A stretch of 62,801 nucleotides of DNA, from contig MKVM01000001.1 in the NCBI GenBank assembly GCA_001898835.1, forward strand, positions 562,814 to 625,614, written 5' to 3'. Positions 34,804 to 43,055 of the stretch are shown here, piece by piece. The notes beneath the pieces were generated by a model. That model searched no databases, was not told the origin of the DNA, and saw only the letters and a list, made by a program, of their open reading frames with translations. How positions within the stretch are numbered: position 1 is the first letter of the stretch; each line of letters opens with the position of its first letter. Source of the stretch: Micrococcales bacterium 72-143. Its GTDB lineage: Bacteria > Actinomycetota > Actinomycetes > Actinomycetales > Microbacteriaceae. The translations under genes were made by a program, and so were the position numbers.

Positions 34804-35676
34804 TCAGCCCGCCTTCGCGAGCCTCCGCCGGCGTACCCCCGCCGACAGCTGCGCCACGACGACGAGGATGATCGCGAGGAAGAACACCGCGGAGGCGATG
34901 ACGTTCGACTGCGGCGGGATGCCGCGGCTGGCCGCGACGTAGACGAACTTCGGGAACGTCTCGGCGTTGCCGGAGACGAAGTTGGTGATGATGAAGTCGT
35001 CGAAGCTGAGCGCGAAGCACAGCAGCGCCGCCGCGAGGATGCCGGGCATGAGCAGTGGCAGGGTGACGCGCCAGAACACCTGGCCGGGGCTCGCATAGAG
35101 GTCGCGTCCGGCCTCCTCGAGCGAGGGGTCGAGGCTCGCGACGCGGGCGCGCACCGTCACGACGACGAAGCTGATGCAGAACATGATGTGCGCGACGATG
35201 ATCGTCCAGAGACCGCGCTCGACGCCCATGTTGACGAACTGCGAGCCGAGACCCGAGCCGAGCACGACCTCGGGAGTCGCCATGGGGAGGAACAGCAGCA
35301 CCGTCACGAGCGTGCGCATCCGGAAGGTGTACCGCACGATCGCGATGGCGATCATGGTGCCGAGGATGGTGGCGGCGATCGTCGCCGTCACCCCGACAAT
35401 GATGCTGTTGCCGAACGACTCGCACACGCGCGGGTCGTCGCAGATGCCCAGCCAGTTGTCGAGCGTGAAGCCGCGCCACACGATGTTGGTGCGCCGGGCG
35501 TCGTTGAACGAGAACACGATCGTGTACACGATCGGGATCATCATGATGCCGAGCGCGAGCAGCGAGTAGGCGCCCACCACCCACGAACCGGCTCCGCCGC
35601 GTCCGCTGCGTGGCCGCCTGCGCGGGGCGGGGGCCTCCTCGGCGCGGCCGAGCACCGCCGCCTCCTGTGTCGTCAC
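34804..35676 (-). CDS. potC: Spermidine/putrescine-type ABC transporter permease (PotC-like)
   Basis: A 290-residue permease with about six membrane helices. GIMMIPIVYTIVFSFN near the N-terminus and the coupling loop DPSLEEAGRDLYASPGQVFWRVTLPLLMPGI (about 165-195) match PotC. FALSFDDFIITNFVSG is a further PotC hallmark. It overlaps the PotB stop by 4 nt. Confidence 0.91.
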   Translation of the reverse strand: MTTQEAAVLGRAEEAPAPRRRPRSGRGGAGSWVVGAYSLLALGIMMIPIVYTIVFSFNDARRTNIVWRGFTLDNWLGICDDPRVCESFGNSIIVGVTATIAATILGTMIAIAIVRYTFRMRTLVTVLLFLPMATPEVVLGSGLGSQFVNMGVERGLWTIIVAHIMFCISFVVVTVRARVASLDPSLEEAGRDLYASPGQVFWRVTLPLLMPGILAAALLCFALSFDDFIITNFVSGNAETFPKFVYVAASRGIPPQSNVIASAVFFLAIILVVVAQLSAGVRRRRLAKAG

Positions 35677-36587
35677 AGCAGCTCCTCCGATCCGCTCTTG
35701 GCCACGTAGGCGATGACGGGGATGAGGATCGCGACCATCAGCAGGATGGAGACCGCGGCGGACAGCGGGTAGAAGCTCTGGAAGAACATGTCGTTGATGA
35801 CGTTGCCCGCCATGACCGTGTTGGTCGAGCCGAGGAAGTCCTTGCTCGCGTTGACGTAGTCGCCGGATGCCGGGATGAACGTCAGCAGGGTGCCCGAGAC
35901 CACGCCCGGGAGCGACAGCGGCAGGATGATGCGCCAGAAGCGCTGGCCGGCGCCCGCATAGAGGTCGCCGCCCGCCTCGACGTAGCGCAGGTCGAGGCGC
36001 TCGAGCGAGGCGTAGATCGGCAGCGTCATGAAGGGGATGTAGTTGTAGGTAAGGCCGAAGATCACCGTGAAGGCGGTGCCGTTGAGGTAGTCCTCGGGAC
36101 CGAGCACCCCGATGCTCTGCAGGAAGCTCACGACCGGGCCCTCATCGGCGAAGACCGCCTTCCAGGCCAGCGTGCGCAGCAGGAAGCTGATGAAGAACGG
36201 CGCGATCACCAGGATGAGCGTGAGACTCTGCCACAGCGGGAAACGGCGCAGAGTGACACCGATGAAGTACGCGAGAGGGTAGCTGATCACCAGCGCGAGC
36301 ACGGTGGCGAGCAGCGAGTACCCGAAGGTGCGGAGGAAGATCTCGCCGAAGCGCTCGATCGCCTCGGCGTAGTTCTCCCAGCGGAAGGCGTAGACGTACT
36401 CGCCGACCTCGAAATCGCCGCCCGGCTCCTTGAAGCTCGTGAGCACGAGTGAGACGAGCGGCGCGACGAAGGTGGCGACGAGGTACAGCACACCCGGCGC
36501 GAGCAGGATCAGCGCGACGTAGCTGCGCCGACGCGGGGCCGCGGCCGAGAGGTCGGGGCCCGTGTTGGCGAACGCACCGAATGCCAC
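35673..36587 (-). CDS. potB: Spermidine/putrescine-type ABC transporter permease (PotB-like)
   Basis: A 304-residue permease with about six membrane helices. LAPGVLYLVATFVAPLVSLVLTSF opens the channel domain. The coupling loop RLDLRYVEAGGDLYAGAGQRFWRIILPLSLPGV (about 195-227) and SGDYVNASKDFLGS are typical of PotB. GTG 36587 follows the ATPase stop by 1 nt (TGACGTG). Confidence 0.91.
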   Translation of the reverse strand: MAFGAFANTGPDLSAAAPRRRSYVALILLAPGVLYLVATFVAPLVSLVLTSFKEPGGDFEVGEYVYAFRWENYAEAIERFGEIFLRTFGYSLLATVLALVISYPLAYFIGVTLRRFPLWQSLTLILVIAPFFISFLLRTLAWKAVFADEGPVVSFLQSIGVLGPEDYLNGTAFTVIFGLTYNYIPFMTLPIYASLERLDLRYVEAGGDLYAGAGQRFWRIILPLSLPGVVSGTLLTFIPASGDYVNASKDFLGSTNTVMAGNVINDMFFQSFYPLSAAVSILLMVAILIPVIAYVAKSGSEELL

Positions 36588-36588
36588 G

Positions 36589-37785
36589 TCAGGCCTCGTC
36601 CAGTTCGTCCTCGAGCCGCTGGCGGCGCTGCACCGCGATCGTTCGCGTGTCGTCGTCGGCGGCGAACCGCGCCTCCGGCTCGGGTTCGTCCGCGAGGCCG
36701 AAGCCGTGCTCGACCCGCCACGACACCCACACCTCGGCGCCCTGCTCGGCGACCGGGCCGAACGCCATGTTCTGCGCGAACACCGTGATGACCGGGAGCC
36801 CCGGCACCTGCACGAGGTACTGCGTGCTCACGCCCGTGAACGACGCGTCGATGATGACGCCCGGGCCGAGGATGTTCACGCCGGCGGCCGTGTCGGGCTT
36901 CCGTGTGTGCAGGGTCAGCTTCTCGGGGCGCACGCCGATCGTCACCTCGCCCGCGTGGCGTTGCGCGCGCTCGCGGGGGACCTTGATGCCGAGACCCGCG
37001 ATGTCGACCGTGACCGCATCCGATCCCGACTCGACGACCTCGCCCGTGAACAGGTTGGACTGGCCGAGGAAGTTCGCGACGAACGTGGTGCGCGGCAGCT
37101 CGTAGAGCTCCTCGGGGGCACCCATCTGCTCGATCCGCCCCTTGTTCATGACCGCGACGGTGTCGGCCATGGTCATGGCCTCCTCCTGGTCGTGCGTCAC
37201 GTGCAGGAAGGTGAGGCCGACCTCGCCCTGGATGGACTTGAGCTCGAGCTGCATCTGGCGGCGGAGCTTCAGGTCGAGCGCGCCGAGCGGCTCGTCGAGC
37301 AGCAGCAGCGCGGGCCGGTTGACGACCGCGCGTGCGAGCGCGACACGCTGCTGCTGGCCGCCGGACAGCTGGCTCGGGCGCCGGCTCGCGACATGGTCGA
37401 GCTCGACGAGCCTGAGCGCCTCGTGGGCGAGGGCGAGGGCGTTCGCGATGCCTCGCCGCTTGAGCCCGAACTCGACGTTCGCGAGCACCGTCATGTGGGG
37501 GAACAGCGCGTAGCTCTGGAACACCGTGTTGACGGGCCGCTGGTGCGGCTTCGTCGCGGTGACCTCCTTGCCCCCGATGAGGATCCGCCCCGCGGTGGGG
37601 GCCTCGAGGCCGGCCACGAGCCGGAGGGTGGTCGTCTTGCCGCATCCGGACGGGCCGAGGAGGGCGAAGAAGGAGCCTGCCGGGATCGTCAGGTTGAGGT
37701 TCTCGATGGCCGTGAAGCCGGGGAACCGCTTCGTGACGCCGACAAGCTCGAGGTCGGCACCCGACTCGTCGAACGATCCGGCCAT
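36589..37785 (-). CDS. potA: Spermidine/putrescine-type ABC transporter ATP-binding protein (PotA-like)
   Basis: A 398-residue ATPase. Walker A GPSGCGKTT is at 44-52, LSGGQQQRVA at 140-149 and LLLDEPLGALD at 161-171. NTVFQSYALFPHMTV (86-100) is the Q-loop region, and a TOBE regulatory domain occupies about 270-370. The start overlaps the PotD stop by one base (TGATG). The long upstream open frame is antisense shadow and not part of the gene. Confidence 0.93.
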   Translation of the reverse strand: MAGSFDESGADLELVGVTKRFPGFTAIENLNLTIPAGSFFALLGPSGCGKTTTLRLVAGLEAPTAGRILIGGKEVTATKPHQRPVNTVFQSYALFPHMTVLANVEFGLKRRGIANALALAHEALRLVELDHVASRRPSQLSGGQQQRVALARAVVNRPALLLLDEPLGALDLKLRRQMQLELKSIQGEVGLTFLHVTHDQEEAMTMADTVAVMNKGRIEQMGAPEELYELPRTTFVANFLGQSNLFTGEVVESGSDAVTVDIAGLGIKVPRERAQRHAGEVTIGVRPEKLTLHTRKPDTAAGVNILGPGVIIDASFTGVSTQYLVQVPGLPVITVFAQNMAFGPVAEQGAEVWVSWRVEHGFGLADEPEPEARFAADDDTRTIAVQRRQRLEDELDEA

Positions 37786-38993
37786 CAGGCGCCGATCAGG
37801 ACCGACTGGAACTCGGCGCCGAACGACTGCTCCTCGGCGGGCGTCAGGCTGCGGAACCGCTTGACCTTCGACAGCGTCTCCTCGTTGGGGAAGATCAGCT
37901 GGTTGTCGATGAGCTCCGGATCGATGGCCTCCGCGGCCTCCCGCGCGCCCACCACCGGGGTGATGTAGTTCACCCAGGCGGCGACCTCGGCCGCGATCTC
38001 GGGGTCGTAGTAGAAGTTGATGAGCTTCTCGGCGTTGGTCTTGCGCGGGGAGCCGATCGGGATGAGGAAGTTGTCGTTCCAGATCGTGCCGCCCCCCTCC
38101 GGGATCGCGAACTCCCACTTGTCGCCGTTCTCGGCGTTGAGGGTGGTCACGTCCCCCGACCAGACGATCGCGGCGAGGGTGTCCTCGTTGGCGAGATCGT
38201 CGATGTAGGAGTTGCCCTTGATGTTGCGGATCTGGCCGACCTCGACCTGCTTGCGGAACACCTCGATCGCGGCGGAGAAGTCGTCGTTGCTGAAGTCGCT
38301 GGAGATGTCGACGCCGTTCTCCAGCATGATGAGGCCGATCGTGTCGCGCATCTCGCTCAGCACGCCGATGCGCCCCTTGAGCGCCGGGTTCCACAGATCC
38401 TTGACCGACTTCAGGCCGTTGGGGATCTTCGCCTTGTTCCAGCAGATCCCGGCGAAACCGCCCTGCCACGGGATGGAGTTGGTGCGTCCCTCGTCGAAGT
38501 CGACGTTCAGGAGGCTCGGCTCGAGGTTCTTCCTGTTCGGGATGTTGGCGTCGTCGAACTTCTGCGTGTAGCCGAGCCGGATCCAGCGCGCGACCATCCA
38601 GTCGGTGAGGCAGACCGTGTCGGCCCCGATGTCCTGGCCGAGGGCGAGCTGGTCCTTGACCTTCGCGTAGTAGGAGTTGTTGTCGTCGACGTCGACGCGG
38701 TAGTCGACGGTGATGCCCGTCTCCTCCTGGAACTTCTGCAGAGTCGGGTGGTTGCCCGCGTCATCCTCGTCCAGGTAGAGCGCCCAGTTCGCCCAGGTGA
38801 GCGTGGGGTCGTTGGCGGAGTTGTCGGCGGGCGCCGTGGGCTTCGCGTCGCCTCCGGTCGAACACGCTGCGAGCGTGAGCGCGGCGGCGCCGATGCCCGT
38901 TCCCTGCAGCATCGTGCGGCGGCTCAGCTGCGCGCGACGCGCCTGGATGACGAGGCTGCGGATCAGAGGATCTTCGGGAAGGGACCGGGTCAT
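37785..38993 (-). CDS. potD: Polyamine-type ABC transporter substrate-binding lipoprotein, Tat-exported (PotD-like)
   Basis: A 402-residue receptor, first gene of the potDABC operon. The unusually long N-terminus carries SRRTML (24-29), a twin-arginine motif, then a hydrophobic stretch and the lipobox LAAC with Cys44. It is therefore predicted to fold in the cytoplasm, exit by Tat and be lipidated. The mature part shows WANWALYLDEDD, CLTDWMVARW and IPWQGGFAGICWNK, as in PotD/PotF receptors. The ligand could be putrescine, spermidine or another cationic amine. AGGAG precedes ATG 38993 by about 10 nt. Confidence 0.9.
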   Translation of the reverse strand: MTRSLPEDPLIRSLVIQARRAQLSRRTMLQGTGIGAAALTLAACSTGGDAKPTAPADNSANDPTLTWANWALYLDEDDAGNHPTLQKFQEETGITVDYRVDVDDNNSYYAKVKDQLALGQDIGADTVCLTDWMVARWIRLGYTQKFDDANIPNRKNLEPSLLNVDFDEGRTNSIPWQGGFAGICWNKAKIPNGLKSVKDLWNPALKGRIGVLSEMRDTIGLIMLENGVDISSDFSNDDFSAAIEVFRKQVEVGQIRNIKGNSYIDDLANEDTLAAIVWSGDVTTLNAENGDKWEFAIPEGGGTIWNDNFLIPIGSPRKTNAEKLINFYYDPEIAAEVAAWVNYITPVVGAREAAEAIDPELIDNQLIFPNEETLSKVKRFRSLTPAEEQSFGAEFQSVLIGA

Positions 38994-39183
38994 CTGAGGA
39001 GACTCCTTCACATGGTGCGCGGGCTGCGGCAGCGATGCCGTGGGTTGATATTGGCACATCATCGCCTCGCTAACGAACCTCACGGGCAAATGCGTCCATT
39101 TCGAAACATAGATTTCACGAAATCAGCACGGAACGACGGATATCTCCTACGGATTCCGCCGTCTTGGCCAGTAGCCTCGTGCC
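38994..39183. promoter_or_regulatory. Divergent pot/ald control region with palindromes
   Basis: This 190-base region separates the divergent pot operon and ald. It contains TTTCGAAA (39099-39106) and, 4 nt on, GATTTC-AC-GAAATC (39111-39124), a perfect 6+6 palindrome. Local base composition is more A/T-rich than the surroundings. Lrp/AsnC-type regulators often control ald genes and bind such sites. No convincing -35/-10 pair for potD was found. Confidence 0.55.
39172..39183 (+). promoter_or_regulatory. -10 element of leaderless ald promoter
   Basis: TAGCCT at 39172-39177 lies exactly 6 nt before ATG 39184, with no Shine-Dalgarno sequence. Confidence 0.5.
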
Positions 39184-40299
39184 ATGAGAATCGGCGTTCC
39201 GAGCGAGGTCAAGAACAACGAGTTCCGGGTGGCGATCACTCCGTCGGGGGTCCACGACCTGACGGCGGCCGGACACGAGGTGCTCATCCAGAGCGGGGCC
39301 GGTCTCGGCTCCTCCATCACCGACGAGGACTACCGCTCGGCGGGGGCGCGGATCGCCGCGGATGCCGACCAGACCTGGGGCGAGGCGGAGCTCGTGCTCA
39401 AGGTGAAGGAGCCCATCGCCTCCGAGTACGGCCGCTTCCGCTCGGGGCTCGTGCTCTTCACCTACCTGCACCTGGCGGCGGAGCCGGAGCTCACGCGGGA
39501 GCTCATGGCGAGCGGTGTCACCGCGATCGCGTACGAGACGGTTCAGCTCGCCTCCGGCGCGCTCCCCCTGCTGGCCCCGATGAGCGAGGTCGCCGGGCGT
39601 CTGGCGCCGATCGTCGGCGCCAACGTCATGATGCGGCCGCACGGCGGCCCGGGCCTGCTCGTGCCGGGCGTGCCGGGCACGCGCGCGGCGAACGTCGTGG
39701 TGCTGGGCGGCGGGGTCGCGGGGGCCAACGCGGTCGCCGTCGCCGCGGGGCTGCAGGCGCAGGTCACGGTGCTCGACACCAACATCCAGCGCCTCAGGGA
39801 GCTCGACGCTCTCTACGGGGGCCGCGTGCGCACGATCGCCTCCAACAGCTACGAGATCGAGCGCGCGGTGCTGGATGCCGACCTCGTGATCGGCTCCGTG
39901 CTCGTTCCGGGCGCGAAGGCGCCCAAGCTCGTGACGAATCAGCTCGTCGCCCGCATGAAGCCCGGCAGCGTGCTCGTCGACATCGCGATCGACCAGGGCG
40001 GCTGCTTCGAGGACTCGCACGCGACGACGCATGCCGATCCGACCTTCACGGTGCACGGATCCCTGTTCTACTGCGTCGCGAACATGCCGGGAGCGGTCGC
40101 CAACACCTCCACCTACGCTCTGACGAACGCGACCCTCCCCTATGTGCGCGCGATCGCGAACGCGGGCTGGCAGGAGGCGTTGCGTGCGGACTCGGCGCTC
40201 GCGCGTGGATTGAACGTGCACGCGGGGCGCGTCGTGAACCCGGCCGTCGCCGCGGCGCACGGTCTCGAGCTGGAGGATGCCGCGCTCGGCCTCGCCTGA
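39184..40299 (+). CDS. ald: Alanine dehydrogenase
   Basis: A 371-residue NAD-dependent enzyme interconverting L-alanine and pyruvate plus ammonia. MRIGVPSEVKNNEFRVAITP is the standard start; catalytic Lys in VLKVKEP (about 75) and His in TYLHLA (about 96) are present; VVLGGGVAGANAV (about 172-184) binds NAD. The middle and C-terminal GGCFEDSHATTHADPTF and NMPGAVANTSTYAL segments are diagnostic. It is divergent from the pot operon and may recycle alanine formed by pyruvate-dependent amine transamination. Its stop is 5 nt from the FtsK-like stop on the other strand. Confidence 0.95.
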   Translation: MRIGVPSEVKNNEFRVAITPSGVHDLTAAGHEVLIQSGAGLGSSITDEDYRSAGARIAADADQTWGEAELVLKVKEPIASEYGRFRSGLVLFTYLHLAAEPELTRELMASGVTAIAYETVQLASGALPLLAPMSEVAGRLAPIVGANVMMRPHGGPGLLVPGVPGTRAANVVVLGGGVAGANAVAVAAGLQAQVTVLDTNIQRLRELDALYGGRVRTIASNSYEIERAVLDADLVIGSVLVPGAKAPKLVTNQLVARMKPGSVLVDIAIDQGGCFEDSHATTHADPTFTVHGSLFYCVANMPGAVANTSTYALTNATLPYVRAIANAGWQEALRADSALARGLNVHAGRVVNPAVAAAHGLELEDAALGLA

Positions 40300-40304
40300 G
40301 GGGT

Positions 40305-43004
40305 TCATCGGAGCGCGACCCGCGCCCGGCGCGTGACACCTGCTTCGACGAGCCAGGCCTCGTGCTGCCCCGCGAGGGGCGGCAGACCCTCGCGGGCGCG
40401 CGTCAGCATCCGGTGATCAGCACGCGTGCACCCGTGCAGGAGCAGGCGCCCGTCGCGGCGCAGCCGCGTGAGCGCCTGCGGCGCGCTCAGCCACCCCTCG
40501 GGGTCGGACACGAGCACCGCGTCGAACGGGGTGCCCGCCGGTTCGAGCACCGTCGCGGGCACGCCGAGCCGTTGCAGCCGCCCGACCCACTCGGCGGGTC
40601 GCGGACAGACGACGCCCCACGAGGCGTCGGAGGGACGAACCTCCTCGATCTCGGCGCGCCACGGAGGCTGCACGGATGGGGCGACGGCGAACTGCGCCTC
40701 GTGACCGCTCCAGAGCGCCGAACCCGGTCTGCGGTCCGCGCGGAACCCCCGTGCGTCCCCTCCCGCGAGAAGGTGCTCCTCACGCGACGGCATGCGGAGC
40801 AGGACGCGCTGCTCGAACGCGGACCCGGCGGACATCAGGGAACCGCCGGCCGTGCGTGACGACGCCGCGATCGCCGCCCCGTCGCGACGCCCCTCGCGGC
40901 CGACACGGCTCAGCAGCTCGAGGAGCTCGGCTCGCTCCTCGCCGTCGGCACGCGCGAGCAGCACGTCGAGGTCGTCGGCGACCACGAGCGTTCGGCCGCG
41001 TGCGGGCATCGTGAGGGCCTGCCAGAGCTCGGCGGGCTCCCCCGCGATCCAGCGCACCTCGGCGTCCGCCCCGCAGGACAGCATCCGGAGCGCCCCCGTA
41101 CGACCGGAGCCGCTCCCGCCGAGCACGAGCACACCGCCGTGCCGCCACGGGTCGAGCACGAACGGGTCCCGACGCTGGAGCTCGGGACGATCGATGAGCC
41201 CCACCACGCCGGGCCCGGGCGGGAGCTCGCGAGCGTCGAGGAGCGCGGGCAACGGATCGACCCAGGGTCGCGCGTCGGGCACCTCGTGATCGCGCCAGCG
41301 TTCCGCGATCCGCTCCACGAGCTCCGGATCGGATCGCGCCACCTGAACCTGCCGCGACCCGGTGCCGTCGGAGACGAGGGCGCGTCCGCGCAGCTCGCTC
41401 GGGATCGCGGCGGCATCCGGCACCCCGACCGTCGCGACGCTCTCGGCGGCGTCCAGAACCCGCAGGCAGATGCGGATCGTGACGTTGGCGAGCAGCGAGT
41501 CGCGGACGACCCCCGCCGGGCGCTGCGTGCCGAGCACGAGGTGCAGGCCGAGCGAGCGCCCGCGCGCCGCGAGATCGGAGAAGACGTGCTGCAGCTCGGC
41601 ATCCGACCCGAGCAGGGCGGCGTACTCGTCCACGACGACCACGAGCCGGGGCATCGTGCCCACCGGAAGGTCGGGCAGCTCGCGTGCCCCGTGCTCGGCG
41701 AGCACCGCCTCGCGTCGCCGCAGCTCGGCGCGCAGGCTCTGCACGGCCCGCGCGGCGGTCGTCTCGTCGAGGTCGCTCACGATCCCGACCACGTGAGGCA
41801 GCGCGCGCAGGGGCGCGAACGACGCGCCGCCCTTGAAGTCGACGAGGAGGAAACCCAGCTCCGCGGGCGGGCGGCGGGCGGCGAGGGCGAGCACCCAGGT
41901 GACGAGGAGCTCGCTCTTGCCCGACCCGGTCGTGCCTGCCACGAGCGCGTGCGGCCCCTGCGACTCGAGGTCGACGAGCACGGTCCCCTCGTCGCCGACG
42001 CCGATGCACGCTGCCGACGGGTGCGATCGCTCACTGCTCGCGAGCACGGACCGGAGCGCGACGTCACGCGGAAGGGCCGCGCTGCTGCGCCATCCGAGCG
42101 CGCGCGCCTGGGCGGCGAGACGCGCGGCGATGCGGTTCGCCTCGGCTGCCCCGAGAAGCGCGGGACTCCACGCGCGCACGCCGTCGACCCCGGGGCCGCC
42201 GAGCGTGGCGCCCTCCTCGTCGACCCCGAAGTCGACGCGTGGCGATGCAGCGGAGGCGGCGAACCGACGGATGCGGAGCATCGGCTCGTCACCGGCCGTG
42301 ACGCTCCAGTCCGCTGCCCGGGCGACGGTCGCGGGGAGGAGGGCCGCCCAGTCCTCGCCGGCTGGGACCGTGACGCGCGCCGTGCCGGGCGCGCACCGCG
42401 CGACCCCCTGCAGCACGAGGCCCCGCGCGAAGGCGCGCGCGAGTGGCTCCACACCGGTGACGACGAGCTCGCTCCCCTCGACGACGATGGGGTTGTTCTC
42501 GATCGTCTCGGTCGACGCACGCAGCCGGGCGATCTCATCCGCCAGCTCGGGTGGCTCGTCGCCGACCAGTCGGACGCCCGAGTCGACCGCGCCCCGGCCG
42601 ATGCACCAGCCGGATGCCGCCGGGTCGAGGGCGAGGTCGGCGAGCGGCGGGACGCGGGTGGCGCGGCGCTCACCCTCCGCGCGCAGCCGGGCGACGAGTT
42701 CCTGCTCGAGCGCCCGCAGCTCCTCCCGCGCATCGACGATCGCCCGGCGGCGCACGCGCCTCGCCGACCTTCTCGCGTCGAGGGCCGTCCCGAGAGCGAC
42801 GAGCGGTCCCAGGAGCCCCACGAGGAGGGCGTACGCGGACGACATGGTGATCCACAGCACGAGCGCGAGGCCGAGGGGCGCCAGCATCGCGACGAGCGGA
42901 AGCCCTCCCCGCGATGCGGGCACGGGGATCGCCGGAAGCGGGATGCGTTCGGGGGGCGGCGCGTTCACCCGTCGATGACAGCACGAGCCCGGGCCGCGCA
43001 TCAC
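40305..43004 (-). CDS. FtsK/SpoIIIE-domain ATPase (EssC/EccC-like)
   Basis: An 899-residue protein, last gene of the nine-gene envelope operon. Two membrane helices lie near the N-terminus (about 28-68). The first FtsK domain has Walker A GTTGSGKS (about 355-365) and Walker B LVVVVDEYAAL (about 455); the second has GGSGSGRTG (about 635) with Arg in place of Lys, and TLVVADDLDVLL, so it is probably degenerate. This resembles the EccC/EssC motor of type VII secretion, but no WXG100 substrate or EccB/D/E partner is seen. GTG 43004, ATG 43001 and GTG 42968 are all possible starts; none has a good ribosome-binding site. Confidence 0.85.
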   Translation of the reverse strand: MMRGPGSCCHRRVNAPPPERIPLPAIPVPASRGGLPLVAMLAPLGLALVLWITMSSAYALLVGLLGPLVALGTALDARRSARRVRRRAIVDAREELRALEQELVARLRAEGERRATRVPPLADLALDPAASGWCIGRGAVDSGVRLVGDEPPELADEIARLRASTETIENNPIVVEGSELVVTGVEPLARAFARGLVLQGVARCAPGTARVTVPAGEDWAALLPATVARAADWSVTAGDEPMLRIRRFAASAASPRVDFGVDEEGATLGGPGVDGVRAWSPALLGAAEANRIAARLAAQARALGWRSSAALPRDVALRSVLASSERSHPSAACIGVGDEGTVLVDLESQGPHALVAGTTGSGKSELLVTWVLALAARRPPAELGFLLVDFKGGASFAPLRALPHVVGIVSDLDETTAARAVQSLRAELRRREAVLAEHGARELPDLPVGTMPRLVVVVDEYAALLGSDAELQHVFSDLAARGRSLGLHLVLGTQRPAGVVRDSLLANVTIRICLRVLDAAESVATVGVPDAAAIPSELRGRALVSDGTGSRQVQVARSDPELVERIAERWRDHEVPDARPWVDPLPALLDARELPPGPGVVGLIDRPELQRRDPFVLDPWRHGGVLVLGGSGSGRTGALRMLSCGADAEVRWIAGEPAELWQALTMPARGRTLVVADDLDVLLARADGEERAELLELLSRVGREGRRDGAAIAASSRTAGGSLMSAGSAFEQRVLLRMPSREEHLLAGGDARGFRADRRPGSALWSGHEAQFAVAPSVQPPWRAEIEEVRPSDASWGVVCPRPAEWVGRLQRLGVPATVLEPAGTPFDAVLVSDPEGWLSAPQALTRLRRDGRLLLHGCTRADHRMLTRAREGLPPLAGQHEAWLVEAGVTRRARVALR

Positions 43005-43055
43005 GGAGCTGCCGCCGCTACGGGGACGGATGGATCGCGCGCGGCCTGGGGAGGA

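Noticed and set aside
38748-40859. Very long open frame of about 700 codons on the plus strand over potD and ald, and similar ones at 22247-24466, 41139-45227 and 50740-54774
   Set aside because: They are antisense or off-frame to genes with clear family motifs, rich in Arg/Ala/Gly as expected for GC-driven shadow frames, and show no recognisable domain.
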